Positions 50,178 to 61,166 are shown, numbered from the stretch's first letter. The stretch is 64,000 nucleotides of DNA from Jeongeupia naejangsanensis (GCF_016865585.1 NZ_JAESND010000001.1:124001-188000), one strand, 5' to 3'. Program-made: numbers and translations. Notes: generated by a model from the letters alone, not told the origin.

Positions 50178-53037
50178 GCGTACGTGCCTCGCCCTTGCCG
50201 TGCAGGTTGTCATCGCAACGTGCACACAGCGCGGCATGGCCAGCCACGGTGCCAACGCTTGGCACGTAATGCCAGCAGCGGTCGCACTTGGTGTAGGTCG
50301 ATGGCGTAACGCCAACCGCAAGTGCATTGCCCTGCTTCAGCGTGGCCTTCGAGGTAATCAGCACAAAGCGCAACTCGTCCCCCAGGCCTGCGAGGGCGGC
50401 ATGCAGCTCGCCGCCGGCGGTGACTTCGACTTCGGCCTGCAGGCTCGAGCCAAGCTTGCCGTCGGCACGCAGTACTTCGATGTCTTTCTGCGCAGCAACG
50501 CGGGCTTCGCGGATCAGTGCGAACCGGGTCGACAGTGCTTCAGCGTCGGCGACGGCCGGCACCTGATACCAGGTCGACAGGAAGACACTTTCGCCGTCGC
50601 CGTTGAGCACCTCCCAGGCCTCGTGCGCGGTGAACGACAGGATGGGCGCCAGAATGCGCACCAGCGACTGGGTGACGTGCCAGAGTGCCGTCTGGGCCGA
50701 GCGCCGGATCGCCGAGTCGGCCTTGGTGGTGTACAGGCGGTCCTTGATGATGTCGAGGTAGAACGAGCCCAGTTCTTCCGAGCAGAAGCGGTGGATTTCC
50801 TGCACTGCCGAGTGGAATTCGTAGCGATCGAACAGCTCGGCAACGCGCTGCTGGAATGCCGCCAGCTCGACTAGGGCATAGCGGTCGAGTGTCAGCAGCT
50901 CGTCTGCCGGCAGGGCCTGTTCGGCCTTGAAGTCGGACAGGTTGGCGAGCAGGAAACGCAGCGTGTTGCGGATGCGGCGGTACGAGTCGGTCGTGCGCTT
51001 GAGGATCTCCTGCGACAGCGACATTTCGCCCGAGTAATCGGCGCTGGCGACCCACAGGCGCAGCATGTCGGCACCGATGCTGTTGAAGATTTCCTGCGGT
51101 TCGATGCCGTTGCCCTTGGACTTCGACATCTTGTGACCCTTCTCGTCGACTGTGAAGCCGTGGGTCAGTAGCTGTTTGTACGGCGCACGACCTTCGGTGG
51201 CGCAGCCGGTGAGTAGCGATGACTGGAACCAGCCGCGATGCTGGTCCGAGCCTTCGAGGTACAGGTCGGCCGGCCAGCCGAGGTCTTCGCGCTGACGCAG
51301 CACGGCGTAATGGGTCGAGCCAGAGTCGAACCAGACGTCGAGTGTGTCCTTGAGCTTTTCGTACTGCGCCGCTTCGGCGCCGAGCAACTCGGCCGCGTCG
51401 AGCTTGAACCAGGCTTCAATGCCTTCCTGCTCGATACGCTGCGCGACGACTTCAAGCAGCTCGCCACTGCGCGGATGCAGGTCGCCGGTTTCCTTGTTCA
51501 CGAAAAAGGTCATCGGTACGCCCCAGTTGCGCTGGCGCGAGATGCACCAGTCCGGGCGGTTGCCGATCATCGCCTCAAGGCGGGCGCGACCCCATGCCGG
51601 GAAGAACTCGGTGTCGTCGACAGCCTTGTTGGCGTGCTGGCGCAGCGTGGTGCCGTTGACCGCTTTTTCCATCGCGATGAACCACTGCGTGGTGGCGCGG
51701 AAAATGATCGGCGTCTTGTGGCGCCAGCAGTGCGGGTAGCTGTGCTTGAGTTTTTCGTTGGCGAACAGCGCCTGATGCTCGTCAAGAGCGGCGATTACCA
51801 GCGGGTTGGCTTCCCAGACGGTCTTGCCCGGTGCGAACTGCGCGCTGGCAATGTAGCGGCCGTCGCCGCCGACCGGGTTTTCGACCGGCAGGTGGTAGTG
51901 CAGGCCGACCAGGTAGTCGTCCAGACCGTGCGCCGGCGCGGTATGAACGAGGCCGGTACCGGCGTCGGTCGTCACATGCTCGCCGAGAATGACCGGCACC
52001 TGACGATCGAGGAAGGGGTGCTGCAGCTGCAGGAGGTTCAGGCGCGAGCCGTGTGCTTTGGCGATGACTTCGGCGGCATCGATGCCATAGCGCTTCAGTG
52101 CGGATTCGGCCAGATCGGCAGCGAGTACCAGCAGGCCGCGCGGCGTGGCGATCAGGTCATACGTCAGTTCCGGGTGGACGCACACGGCCTGATTGGCTGG
52201 CAGCGTCCACGGCGTCGTGGTCCAGATGATCGCGTAAGCGGGCTGATCCTGCAGGTTGACGCCGCCGAAAGCCTGCGACAGCGCGGCGGTGTCGACGAAG
52301 CGGAAGCCGACGTCGATGGCCGGCGATACCTTGTCTTCGTACTCGACTTCGGCCTCGGCCAGCGCCGATCCGCAGTCGACGCACCAGTGCACCGGCTTCT
52401 GGCCTTTGACGATGTAGTCGTTGGCGTGGATCTTGCCAAGCGTGCGGACGATGTTGGCTTCGGTCTTGAATGCCATCGTCTGGTACGGGTCCGCCCAGTC
52501 GCCCCACACACCAAGGCGGATGAAGCCGGCTTTCTGGATTTCGATCTGCTTGGCGGCGTAGGCGCGGCACAGTTCGCGCACGAAGGCGGCCGGCAGATGC
52601 GTTTCTTTCTCGTCCAGACCGTTTTCCTTGCGGAATGCAACGATACGGGCATGGATGTCCGGGTTGGCCTTGACGGCCTTGGCGTCATTTTTGGTGATTT
52701 TTTCGATCTGATGTTCGATCGGCAGCCCGTGGCAATCCCAGCCCGGCACATAGGGTGCATCGAAGCCGGCCAGCGACTTCGACTTGATGATGATGTCCTT
52801 GAGCGTCTTGTTCACGGCATGGCCAAGGTGGATTTCGCCGTTCGCGTAGGGCGGGCCGTCGTGCAGAATGAACTTGGGCCGGTTTTCCTGCTTCGCGCGC
52901 TCGCGCAGCTTCTGATACAACTGTTTGTCCTGCCACTGCTTCAGGAAGCCCGGTTCGCGCTTGGCCAGATCGCCGCGCATCGGGAATGCCGTGTCCAGCA
53001 AATTGACCGGATATTTATTCGACGCTTTTTCGCTCAT
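50170..53037 (-). CDS. ileS: Isoleucyl-tRNA synthetase
   Basis: 955 residues: [12 protein letters not shown] (HIGH motif), [12 protein letters not shown] (KMSKS), an editing domain between, and a C-terminal zinc motif with CDRCWHYV and CARCDDN. It charges tRNA-Ile. Order ribF-ileS-lspA-ispH is a conserved proteobacterial cluster. Confidence 0.97.
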   Translation of the reverse strand: MSEKASNKYPVNLLDTAFPMRGDLAKREPGFLKQWQDKQLYQKLRERAKQENRPKFILHDGPPYANGEIHLGHAVNKTLKDIIIKSKSLAGFDAPYVPGWDCHGLPIEHQIEKITKNDAKAVKANPDIHARIVAFRKENGLDEKETHLPAAFVRELCRAYAAKQIEIQKAGFIRLGVWGDWADPYQTMAFKTEANIVRTLGKIHANDYIVKGQKPVHWCVDCGSALAEAEVEYEDKVSPAIDVGFRFVDTAALSQAFGGVNLQDQPAYAIIWTTTPWTLPANQAVCVHPELTYDLIATPRGLLVLAADLAESALKRYGIDAAEVIAKAHGSRLNLLQLQHPFLDRQVPVILGEHVTTDAGTGLVHTAPAHGLDDYLVGLHYHLPVENPVGGDGRYIASAQFAPGKTVWEANPLVIAALDEHQALFANEKLKHSYPHCWRHKTPIIFRATTQWFIAMEKAVNGTTLRQHANKAVDDTEFFPAWGRARLEAMIGNRPDWCISRQRNWGVPMTFFVNKETGDLHPRSGELLEVVAQRIEQEGIEAWFKLDAAELLGAEAAQYEKLKDTLDVWFDSGSTHYAVLRQREDLGWPADLYLEGSDQHRGWFQSSLLTGCATEGRAPYKQLLTHGFTVDEKGHKMSKSKGNGIEPQEIFNSIGADMLRLWVASADYSGEMSLSQEILKRTTDSYRRIRNTLRFLLANLSDFKAEQALPADELLTLDRYALVELAAFQQRVAELFDRYEFHSAVQEIHRFCSEELGSFYLDIIKDRLYTTKADSAIRRSAQTALWHVTQSLVRILAPILSFTAHEAWEVLNGDGESVFLSTWYQVPAVADAEALSTRFALIREARVAAQKDIEVLRADGKLGSSLQAEVEVTAGGELHAALAGLGDELRFVLITSKATLKQGNALAVGVTPSTYTKCDRCWHYVPSVGTVAGHAALCARCDDNLHGKGEARTHA

Positions 53038-53045
53038 GGTGTCTC

Positions 53046-53972
53046 TCAGTGTTGGGCACGTGTCGCGAACCAGTCGCGGGCTTGGTCACAATCTTTATGG
53101 ATCTGGGCGATCAGCGGCTCCAGACCCGAATACTTTTCTTCGTCGCGCAGCTTGGCGAGGAAGTCCACCCGCAGGTGTTCGCCATAAATCTGGCGATTGA
53201 AATCGAACAGGTGCACTTCGAGCACCGGCGCGGCGTCCGCACCTTTGACAGTGGGGCGCACCCCGAGGCTGGCAACACCTTGCCACGGCCGCTCCAGCCC
53301 GTGCGCCTCGACAACGAAGACGCCCATCATCGGCGGGCGGTTATGGCGCAACTGGATATTGGCAGTCGGAAAACCCAGTTGCCTTCCCAGTCGATCCCCA
53401 CCAATGACTCTGCCCGAAATCGAATACGGCCGGCCGAGGAGTTCGGCGGCGTGGGCCATCTGCCCGCCGGCCAGTGCAGCCCGAACCGCAGTGGACGACA
53501 CGCGCTCTTCATCACGCGCGATCGTGGGCAACGCATGCGCTTCGAACACCGACGACTGTGCGAGGAGGGCGATATTGCCGGCACGCCGCGCGCCAAAACA
53601 GAAATCGTCGCCAACGACCACGAAACGGGCGTTGAGACGCCTTGCGATGATTTCGTCGCGAAAGGCTTCGGCTTCGTAACTGGCAAAACGGCGGTCGAAA
53701 CGCTGAACAACCAGATAGTCGATGCCTTCGGCGGCCAGAAGTTCGGTTTTTTCGCGAAAACTCGTGAGGCGTGCGGGTGCCGACTCCGGCGTAAACAGCT
53801 CGCGCGGGTGCGGCTCGAAGGTCAGCACTGCGGTTGCGAGGCCGCGTTCGCGCGCGGCACTGCGAACCGTGCTCAGCATGGCCTGGTGCCCGAGATGAAG
53901 GCCATCAAAGTTGCCGATGGTCAACGCACAGGGTGGAAGGTGGGCAGCGGCTACGCCGCGTACGACTTGCAT
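53046..53972 (-). CDS. ribF: Bifunctional riboflavin kinase/FAD synthetase
   Basis: 308 residues from ATG 53972. The FAD synthetase part has [17 protein letters not shown] and the riboflavin kinase part [19 protein letters not shown]. It makes FMN and FAD. Stop 53046 is 8 bp before ileS. Confidence 0.95.
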   Translation of the reverse strand: MQVVRGVAAAHLPPCALTIGNFDGLHLGHQAMLSTVRSAARERGLATAVLTFEPHPRELFTPESAPARLTSFREKTELLAAEGIDYLVVQRFDRRFASYEAEAFRDEIIARRLNARFVVVGDDFCFGARRAGNIALLAQSSVFEAHALPTIARDEERVSSTAVRAALAGGQMAHAAELLGRPYSISGRVIGGDRLGRQLGFPTANIQLRHNRPPMMGVFVVEAHGLERPWQGVASLGVRPTVKGADAAPVLEVHLFDFNRQIYGEHLRVDFLAKLRDEEKYSGLEPLIAQIHKDCDQARDWFATRAQH

Positions 53973-54110
53973 GATCGGCAATGGCAATCGGGTGCAAAAC
54001 CATAGATTTTAACGGTTAAGCGTCGGCTTGTCAGGCGCGTGACTGGCGATGTTTTTGCGCTTTCAGTCCTCGTGCTCTCTATATTGAAAGCCATACGTCA
54101 GGGGTGAGCG

Positions 54111-56537
54111 ATGAACGAGCTGCAACTGCCCGCATTCAGATTGATTCCCGTCCTTGTTGCAGCACTTTCGTTTTACGGCGGCCTGTCCTGGCTTCGGCAC
54201 TGCATGGCCTGTGCCGCGCCACTGCGGCCAAGGCTGATTGCCGTCGCAACGGTAACGATTGGCGGCGGGCTCTGGGTGGCCTCGCTTTGTCTTTTGCTCA
54301 TCGGCAACCCCGGTGCGCCCTATGGGTTCGCGCTACTCCCGCTACTGGCGGCGCTCGCACTTTTCATGCTCGGCCCGGGCATTGCCTTGCGACTACTCGT
54401 TTTGCACCGATTGAGGATCGCCGGGCGAATTGCGACAGGTCTTGCGCTGGCGCTGGCGTTACTTTCGGCCGGCCGACTGCTGTCGTGGCAATGGGCGTAC
54501 CCGCCGGAAACGCAATGGGTTGCCGCCCTGCTGGCACTGGTGGCCGCCGCAATCATTGCATGGGCGGGCGATCGAAGTGCGCGAGGCGTGCTTTCGTCCA
54601 TGCAGTGCGGGTTTGCGCTCGTGGTGTTCGGCCAGACCGTTGGCGCCATGCCACTACATATTGCCGAGGTCAGCGCATCGCTGGTGAACGGAGAGGCATG
54701 GCGCCTTCTGGCGCTGATTTTGCTCAGTGCGTTGTTCGTCGTGCTTGCAGCCCTGTCTCCCGTCCTTGCCGAGTTGCTGATCCAGCCGGACAACGGACAG
54801 GAGTCAGCCCGGACAGCGCAGACGCGACGTCGGCAATCGGCACTGGCAATGTGTGTGTTGCTTGTCGTGATTGGTGCCGGAGGCGGCTGGACCATGGTCC
54901 AGCACCATAATGCGACGCAGATGTGGGCGCCGCAGCACGACGTATCGCTCGACGAACTCAGCAAACTGCATGGCGTGCGGCAGAGCCTCGTCAATGCAGC
55001 CTCCATTCAGGCTTGGCGCAGCGTCGAGGGCGAGCAACTTCGACAAAGCTGGCTCGACTGGCGCAACCAGCCCGTGGCTGACTTGGGTGGGGCGAAGGGT
55101 GAGGCACTCCTGAACTTGCCGACTCGCCTGGACGAGGCTGCCGGAGGAAAAAATGCCACCTCATCGTTTCAGTCAGCACGGGAGCTGCTGCTCCAGACAA
55201 TCGACGCCCGCCAGCAGGCGCTGATTCAGCAGCTCGGGCAAATGCAAAACAAGGCAGAGCATACCGGCGCCGTGACCCAGGCTGTCGGTACGGCGACGCT
55301 CGTCGTGTCGTTGCTGCTGATTCCCGGCGCATTCTGGCTGATTGTTCTGCTCTGGCGGCGCGCGCATGCAGCGCGCGCGGAGCAGCAACATCTGAAGGCG
55401 GATGTGCTTGAGCGCGAGGCGTTGAGCATGACCCTGCAGCGCAGCAATGAGGTCCTTGAGAGCGGACTGGAGTCCTTGCGGCGCCACCTTCAGGATGTTT
55501 CGTTGCAGCGCGAGTTGGGGCGCATGCTTGAATGCTGCCAAACCTTCGATGAAGCGCGCGACATCATTCGGACAAGCATGGCGAAGCTGTTCCCCGAAAG
55601 TGCAGGACAGCTGTTCATCGACAATCCGGTTACCGCACAACTCGAGGAGGCCTGTCGCTGGGGCGAACTTCCCAGAACGCAGACAACGATGGCGCCTGAT
55701 GATTGCTGGGGCGTACGCCTGGGGCAGGCACACTGGCTTCAGTCACCCCAGCACGGCCCGCGGTGCCGGCACGTGCCCATTGCTCCCGTCAGGCAAAGTC
55801 TGTGCATCCCGATGACGGCTCAGGGCAGGAACCAGGGGGTTGTCACGCTCCTGGGGTCGCTGTCCCGCTCGGAAAGTCAGTTCAGTGACGTTGAACATCA
55901 ACTGGCGCTGTCGGTGGCCGAGCAGATTTCCCTGGCCATCGCCAACCTGCAGCTCCGCGAAACGCTGAAACTGCAGTCGATCTCCGATCCGCTCACCGGA
56001 TTGTTCAACCGTCGTTACCTCGAGGAGTGTCTGCGACGTGAGCTGGCCCGTGCCAAGCGGAATCACGGCACCCTTGGGGTGGCGATGATCGATATCGATT
56101 ACTTCAAGCGCTACAACGACACCTATGGCCATGAGGCGGGCGATGCCGTGCTGCGCGCGCTGGCGCAATGCTTGCTCAACCTCGGGCGGGCGGATGACGT
56201 GGTTTGCCGTTTCGGTGGCGAGGAGTTTACCGTCCTGCTGCCCGGTATCGATCATGCCGGGCTGACCGATTGGGGCGAGCGACTCATGGCGGCTGTACGC
56301 CTGTTGTCGGTGGATTTCCATGGTCAGAGACTGATTGGCATCACGATCTCGATCGGCGCCATGCTCGTCGGCGGCACCGACCCGGATACCGATGCGCCGC
56401 TTGAGCTGGCCGATGCCGCGCTTTATGCCGCCAAACGGGAGGGGAGGAACCGCCTGCGCTGGTGGACACCTTCCGACCCGAGCCGCGCCGAAGCCGAGCG
56501 GGGTACTGCCGTGCCACCGCTTCAGCCCACCCACTGA
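54111..56537 (+). CDS. Membrane GAF-GGDEF diguanylate cyclase
   Basis: 808 residues. Region 1-225 holds about seven helices, then a helix near 245-262, a periplasmic segment (about 265-400) and a helix (405-428); a coiled linker, a GAF-like domain (about 470-610) and a GGDEF domain (about 620-780) follow. FGGEEF is intact (active cyclase) and RADD five residues before is an I-site, so product inhibition is likely. It would make c-di-GMP. What it senses is unknown; the large extracytoplasmic part is not a known sensor to me. No EAL domain is fused. Confidence 0.88.
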   Translation: MNELQLPAFRLIPVLVAALSFYGGLSWLRHCMACAAPLRPRLIAVATVTIGGGLWVASLCLLLIGNPGAPYGFALLPLLAALALFMLGPGIALRLLVLHRLRIAGRIATGLALALALLSAGRLLSWQWAYPPETQWVAALLALVAAAIIAWAGDRSARGVLSSMQCGFALVVFGQTVGAMPLHIAEVSASLVNGEAWRLLALILLSALFVVLAALSPVLAELLIQPDNGQESARTAQTRRRQSALAMCVLLVVIGAGGGWTMVQHHNATQMWAPQHDVSLDELSKLHGVRQSLVNAASIQAWRSVEGEQLRQSWLDWRNQPVADLGGAKGEALLNLPTRLDEAAGGKNATSSFQSARELLLQTIDARQQALIQQLGQMQNKAEHTGAVTQAVGTATLVVSLLLIPGAFWLIVLLWRRAHAARAEQQHLKADVLEREALSMTLQRSNEVLESGLESLRRHLQDVSLQRELGRMLECCQTFDEARDIIRTSMAKLFPESAGQLFIDNPVTAQLEEACRWGELPRTQTTMAPDDCWGVRLGQAHWLQSPQHGPRCRHVPIAPVRQSLCIPMTAQGRNQGVVTLLGSLSRSESQFSDVEHQLALSVAEQISLAIANLQLRETLKLQSISDPLTGLFNRRYLEECLRRELARAKRNHGTLGVAMIDIDYFKRYNDTYGHEAGDAVLRALAQCLLNLGRADDVVCRFGGEEFTVLLPGIDHAGLTDWGERLMAAVRLLSVDFHGQRLIGITISIGAMLVGGTDPDTDAPLELADAALYAAKREGRNRLRWWTPSDPSRAEAERGTAVPPLQPTH

Positions 56538-56538
56538 C

Positions 56539-57219
56539 TCAGGGGGTGACGTCTACCGAGCCGTCTGCATTTGCAGTGCCCTGAAGGATCTGATTGCCCC
56601 CGAGGCGGACGCGAACCACCTGACCTTCCGAGGCGGTATTGAGTGCGGTGCCTTCATTGCTGACATCGATTCCGCCAACCCGAATCGTCAGCTTGACCCG
56701 TTGCCCCTGCCGAATCACCGATGCGGCGCGCAGCATTTCGGCGCGAAAGGGCGCGCCGCTTGCCACGGCCATCCCCAGTGTTTGCCCTACGGCCTGCTGC
56801 GTATCGAGCACCACGCTTCCCGGCAGGTCTGCCAGGTCGCCACGCCGGAGTTGTACATCCCCGGCCCCGAGTACATGACCCGCCGGCAGTGGCCGTGCCG
56901 CCACGTAGTAGCTCACCTCCTGGCCGATCCGCGCCGGCAGGTTGACCGACCAGTCGGCGCCCTCGACGCAACGAATCCGGATTTGCGTATTACCCAGAAG
57001 GCGCTGGCCGGGTGCCAGCTGGAAGTCGCGCAGCGCGCACGCATCCAGCCGGAGGCGACTATCCAGACGGCCGATCTTGACTGTGGATGAGGGGGAGTTG
57101 GCGAGCTGTTGCTTTACCCATGACTCGGCCTCTTGTCGCAGGGCTTCGTTATCCATTGGCGCGGCAAGGGCGGCATTGCATGCAAGGGAGAGCAGCAAGG
57201 GGGTAATGAAATGTTTCAT
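56539..57219 (-). CDS. flgA: Flagellar P-ring assembly chaperone FlgA
   Basis: 226 residues from ATG 57219, with a signal peptide (ITPLLLSLACNAALAA). The C-terminal SAF domain holds ARPLPAGHVLGAGDVQLRRGD and the C-terminus KLTIRVGGIDVSNEGTALN matches FlgA. It helps FlgI ring assembly in the periplasm. It is separate from other flagellar genes, which are not in this window; flgM or flgB are not adjacent. Confidence 0.9.
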   Translation of the reverse strand: MKHFITPLLLSLACNAALAAPMDNEALRQEAESWVKQQLANSPSSTVKIGRLDSRLRLDACALRDFQLAPGQRLLGNTQIRIRCVEGADWSVNLPARIGQEVSYYVAARPLPAGHVLGAGDVQLRRGDLADLPGSVVLDTQQAVGQTLGMAVASGAPFRAEMLRAASVIRQGQRVKLTIRVGGIDVSNEGTALNTASEGQVVRVRLGGNQILQGTANADGSVDVTP

Positions 57220-57332
57220 CGGGCCATTATAACGGGCTGTTGCAGTCGCGCCGCACGCCGGCCGCCGTAAACAGCACGTCACGTTGACGCCTTAGCTTCA
57301 GCGCTTTTCGCGAAAAGACAAGGACGAGACCG

Positions 57333-59306
57333 ATGAAGCAATGCATTCCGCCGCTGATGCTGGCGACCCTGATGACGGCGGGCCTGGTCGCCTGTGGTGG
57401 CGGGGATGATGGGGGCGCGACATCAGCACCCGCTCCGGCGCCGACACCCGCACCAACGCCCGTTCCGTCGCCGGGCGCCAAGACCGGCCAGTTCTACGAC
57501 GCAGCCGTGGCGGGGCTGGAGTACACCACCAGTTCCGGCGGCAACGCCATCGGGATGACCGACGCCAGTGGCGTGTTCAGCTATCGCGATGGCGATGCGG
57601 TCACTTTCCGCATTGGCGACCTTGTGCTCGGCCAAACCAAGGGCAAGGACAAAGTGACGCTGGCCGATTTCGATCCGGCCAATCCGTTGTCCGACAAGGT
57701 GATTGCGCGGGCGCGACTACTGCAAACGCTGGATGCCGACCACGATCCGGACAACGGCATTGCCATCGAGGCGGCGGCCCGGAATGCATTGAAGGGCAAA
57801 ACGCTGCCACTGGATGACATGCAAGCGTTCGATGCCGCGGCCAGTGGCGTTCTGGGCAGGGCGCCGGTCAGCGCAGCCAGTGCGCGCGAGCACTTCGAGT
57901 CGACACTGGCCATGCTGGGCGGGACGGCTACCACCAAGGTCAACGCGTCGGGCGTGACACTGGAAATCAGCAAATACCGCGTGCAGGTACCGACCGGTTT
58001 CCATGTGGCCTATCCGGGGAGCGATGCCGGCATCAAGGCCGCCTTCCCGCAAGGGTTCCCGCTCTCGATCGGTTCGAGCATCGCCTACAAGGGCAAGGAA
58101 GCCGACGGCAGTCAGCTGTTCTACATCCTGACGGACCGTGGTCCGAATGGCGATTCGCCGGATCAGGTTGACGGCAAGAAGAGCAAGGTCTTCCCGGTGC
58201 CGGGCTTCAACCCGAAAATCGGTCTGATGCGGCTGAAAAACGGTGTGGCTCGCGTCGAATCGACCACCGACCTCAAGGATGTCGACGGCAGCGCGATGAG
58301 CGGCCTGCCGATTCCGGACGGCTCGGTCGGCGCCAGCAACGAAGTCGCGCTGAACGAGGCGCTGGGCAAGCTCGCGCCGGGCTACAGCCCGCATGGCATC
58401 GACCCGGAAGGGTTGTCGATCGACAAGGATGGCAAGCTCTGGCTGACCGACGAATACGGCCCCTTCCTGGCGCAGCTCGACCCTGCGACCGGCAAGCTGT
58501 TGAAGAAGCTGGCGCCGGGTTCGGGTCTGCCGGCAATCATCGCCAAGCGCCAGGCCAACCGCGGCTTCGAAGGGGTGGCGGTGACGCCGTCGGGCAAGAT
58601 CGTGGCCATGGTGCAGTCGATCCTGGCAATGGACGACGCCAAGGACAGCAACAACAAGGCGCAAAAAACCAGCAAGGCGCCGGTGATCCGGCTTGTTGAA
58701 TACGATCCGGCGAACGGCGCAACGCGCATGCTGGCATACCCGTTCGACACGGCGCTGTATGGCAAGGCGAAGGACGCCAAGCTGGGCGATCTGATTGCAC
58801 TGTCCGACACCCGCTTTCTGCTGATCGAACAGGGAGAGCAAAAGGACGGCGTCGTCCACAACATGCTGGTGCTGATCGACACCAGTGCGGCCACCGATCT
58901 GACCGGCAAGACGGTCAACGGGCTCGAGGTGGAATACCAGAGCGATCTGGCTGTCATCAAGACCGCCGGCATCACCCCGGTTGCCAAGCGCGTTCTGGCA
59001 GACCTTCGCGATGCGAAGTTCGGCTGGGTAGCGGAGAAGGCGGAAGGGCTGACGCTGATCGACGCCAGCACCATTGCGCTGATCAACGACAACGACTTCG
59101 GGCTGTCGGGCAAGATCATCGACGACAAGGGCGTATCGCTCAAGGGGGACGACTGCAGTCAGGACGCCAACGGCACGCTGACGGGCAGCAAATGCGCGAC
59201 GCTGGTCAATCCGAAGTACCGGATCGGTCAGGGCAGCGATGACGAGCGTCCGAGCCGTTTGTGGATCATCCGCTTCGGTACGCCGCTGAAAGACATCGCG
59301 CTGTAA
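57333..59306 (+). CDS. Esterase-like activity of phytase family lipoprotein
   Basis: 657 residues with lipobox LVACGGG (Cys near 21) and a short Pro/Ala linker. The main part carries the phytase-like esterase pattern: FYILTDRGPNGDSPDQ, PEGLSIDKDGKLWLTDEYGPFLAQL, and a C-terminal DNDFGLSGK. These proteins are often secreted or surface-exposed. Substrate is unknown. It is divergent from flgA with 113 bp between. Confidence 0.82.
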   Translation: MKQCIPPLMLATLMTAGLVACGGGDDGGATSAPAPAPTPAPTPVPSPGAKTGQFYDAAVAGLEYTTSSGGNAIGMTDASGVFSYRDGDAVTFRIGDLVLGQTKGKDKVTLADFDPANPLSDKVIARARLLQTLDADHDPDNGIAIEAAARNALKGKTLPLDDMQAFDAAASGVLGRAPVSAASAREHFESTLAMLGGTATTKVNASGVTLEISKYRVQVPTGFHVAYPGSDAGIKAAFPQGFPLSIGSSIAYKGKEADGSQLFYILTDRGPNGDSPDQVDGKKSKVFPVPGFNPKIGLMRLKNGVARVESTTDLKDVDGSAMSGLPIPDGSVGASNEVALNEALGKLAPGYSPHGIDPEGLSIDKDGKLWLTDEYGPFLAQLDPATGKLLKKLAPGSGLPAIIAKRQANRGFEGVAVTPSGKIVAMVQSILAMDDAKDSNNKAQKTSKAPVIRLVEYDPANGATRMLAYPFDTALYGKAKDAKLGDLIALSDTRFLLIEQGEQKDGVVHNMLVLIDTSAATDLTGKTVNGLEVEYQSDLAVIKTAGITPVAKRVLADLRDAKFGWVAEKAEGLTLIDASTIALINDNDFGLSGKIIDDKGVSLKGDDCSQDANGTLTGSKCATLVNPKYRIGQGSDDERPSRLWIIRFGTPLKDIAL

Positions 59307-59325
59307 TCATTGCCTGAGCATCAAG

Positions 59326-59348
59326 GAGCCCCGAAGCGGGGCTCTTTT
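59326..59348 (+). terminator. Terminator after the phytase-like gene
   Basis: GAGCCCCG-AAG-CGGGGCTC followed by TTTT, 19 bp after the stop at 59306. Confidence 0.88.
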
Positions 59349-59410
59349 CGTTGCGACTGCGCCATGGAGGGATCGCATACAATGGCCGGCTGATTCCATG
59401 GAGTTCCCCA

Positions 59411-60889
59411 ATGCTCGATCTGCTTTTTGGCATCACGACACTGGTCGTGCTGATCGCCGGTGTTGTCGTGGTGCTGCGACTGCAGCAGCTGACCCGCACG
59501 CAACAGGATGTGCTCGACCTGCTGTCGCAGGAACTGGAAGCCAAGCACCGCCAAATGCTGGGTGACCTGCACACCGGGCTGGCCAGACAAAGCGAGTCGC
59601 AACATGCGGCACTGGCCCAGCACGGCAGCCTGCTCAACGATGCGATCGGCCGGTCGGCCGGGCAGCTTCGTGATGCCATGGGCGAATCCTTCGATCGTCT
59701 GCGGGGCGGCGTGAGTACCGAACTCAAGGACACCCGGGAGGCGCTCAACCGGCTGGCGAGCACGCAAAGCGAATCACTGTCGGCCATGCGGTTGTCGCTG
59801 ACTTCGACGCTGTCGGAAACCCGCGAGCTGATGCTCAAGCAGCTGTCCGACATTGCCGCCGAACTCAAGGGCAAGCAGGATGCATTGCGCGAAGATGTGC
59901 TGGTCAAGTTGTCGACCATGCTTGCCGAACAATCCAAGCGTGAAATGGAGCAGATCCAGACGCTGTTGCAAACAACGTCACAGCAATTGACGGCCACCGT
60001 GGGCGAACTGACCAAAACCGCCGACACGCGCCTGGCCGAGATTTCCGGCAAGGTCAACGAACGGCTCGACGAAGGCTTCAAGAAGACCAATGAAACCTTC
60101 GCCAACGTGATGGCGCGACTGGCGACCATCGACGAAGCGCAAAAGAAGATCGACGGGCTCACGACCAATGTCGTCAGTCTGCAGGAATTGCTTGGCGACA
60201 AACGATCGCGCGGCGCGTTTGGCGAAGTCCAGCTCGAGCATCTGGTCCGCAATGTGTTGCCGGCGCAGGTTTACGAATTCCAAGCGACGCTCTCGAACGG
60301 AACGCGCGCCGATTGCGTGCTGCGCCTGCCGGAGCCGACCGGGGTGGTCGCCGTCGATGCCAAGTTTCCGCTGGAGAATTACCACCGGATGTTCGACCCG
60401 GCGTCGGACAAGGTGGTCGCAACGCGTGCCTTCAAGGGTGACGTCAAGAAACACATCGACGACATCTCCGGCAAGTACATCATCGCCAACGAAACGGCGG
60501 ATGGCGCCGTGATGTTCGTGCCGGCGGAAGCGGTCTTTGCCGAGATTCACGCCTATCACCCTGACCTGGTGCAGTACGCGCTGGCCAAGCGGGTGTGGAT
60601 CGTGTCGCCCACCACACTGATGGCGGTGCTGAATACGGCGCGCGCCGTGATCAAGGACGTCGAGACGCGCAAGCAGGTCCACATCATCAAGGAAGCGCTG
60701 GGGCGTTTGTCGCAGGAGTTCGGGCGCTTCGACGAGCGGATGAAAAAGCTGGCAACGCACATCCGTCAGGCGCACGACGACGTGCAGAACGTTGCCATTA
60801 CCAGTGAAAAAATCTCTCGGCGTTTCGTCGAGATCGAACAGGTCAAACTGGAGGGTGACGGCACGGATCCATCGAGGATCGAAGCATAA
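59411..60889 (+). CDS. rmuC: DNA recombination protein RmuC
   Basis: 492 residues from ATG 59411. One N-terminal helix (LLFGITTLVVLIAGVVVVL), a long coiled-coil region (about 30-240), and the RmuC domain with LLGDKRSRGAFGEVQLE and DAKFPLENY. RmuC limits chromosome rearrangements by a nuclease-like domain. A hairpin ATGCCCGC-N6-GCGGGCAT lies at 60894-60915 after the stop, but has no T-run on this strand. Confidence 0.92.
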   Translation: MLDLLFGITTLVVLIAGVVVVLRLQQLTRTQQDVLDLLSQELEAKHRQMLGDLHTGLARQSESQHAALAQHGSLLNDAIGRSAGQLRDAMGESFDRLRGGVSTELKDTREALNRLASTQSESLSAMRLSLTSTLSETRELMLKQLSDIAAELKGKQDALREDVLVKLSTMLAEQSKREMEQIQTLLQTTSQQLTATVGELTKTADTRLAEISGKVNERLDEGFKKTNETFANVMARLATIDEAQKKIDGLTTNVVSLQELLGDKRSRGAFGEVQLEHLVRNVLPAQVYEFQATLSNGTRADCVLRLPEPTGVVAVDAKFPLENYHRMFDPASDKVVATRAFKGDVKKHIDDISGKYIIANETADGAVMFVPAEAVFAEIHAYHPDLVQYALAKRVWIVSPTTLMAVLNTARAVIKDVETRKQVHIIKEALGRLSQEFGRFDERMKKLATHIRQAHDDVQNVAITSEKISRRFVEIEQVKLEGDGTDPSRIEA

Positions 60890-61013
60890 AAAAATGCCCG
60901 CTGGCAGGCGGGCATACAAGTCATGAGGAGAGATGAAGCTTTGCCGGCTTTCCGTGTGGATCGACCGGCACAAGGTCATCTTAGGTCGAGGTCATTCCCG
61001 CCCCCACGGACAA

Positions 61014-61029
61014 ACTCACACTTGTGAGT
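61014..61029. promoter_or_regulatory. 16-bp palindrome upstream of the DUF4124 gene
   Basis: ACTCACA-CT-TGTGAGT is a perfect 7-bp inverted repeat with a 2-bp centre, 138 bp upstream of the DUF4124 ATG. A regulator site is possible; the regulator is not known. Confidence 0.4.
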
Positions 61030-61166
61030 AGTGCCACTCGAGCCGGCCGGGTGTGGTCTTTACGCAATTGGGTGGCTGTTTTATTCGCACTGCTTGCGCG
61101 TTACCGGATTAAGCGCTATTGATCTGGCGACTAAATGCACCAACAAGAAAACCGGAAGGGGTCGAT

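Noticed and set aside
51238-53187. Long plus-strand frame of 649 codons opposite ileS
   Set aside because: Shadow of ileS at high GC; no recognisable domains and no ribosome site.
60894-60915. Hairpin ATGCCCGC-N6-GCGGGCAT after rmuC
   Set aside because: No T-run follows on the rmuC strand. It could terminate a minus-strand transcript, but no minus-strand gene lies close enough.
60933-61031. Short frame of 32 codons with AGGAG before an ATG, upstream of the DUF4124 gene
   Set aside because: Product is basic and without known features, and its end coincides with a palindrome. No homology evidence is available; it might be a leader peptide but I do not support it as a gene.
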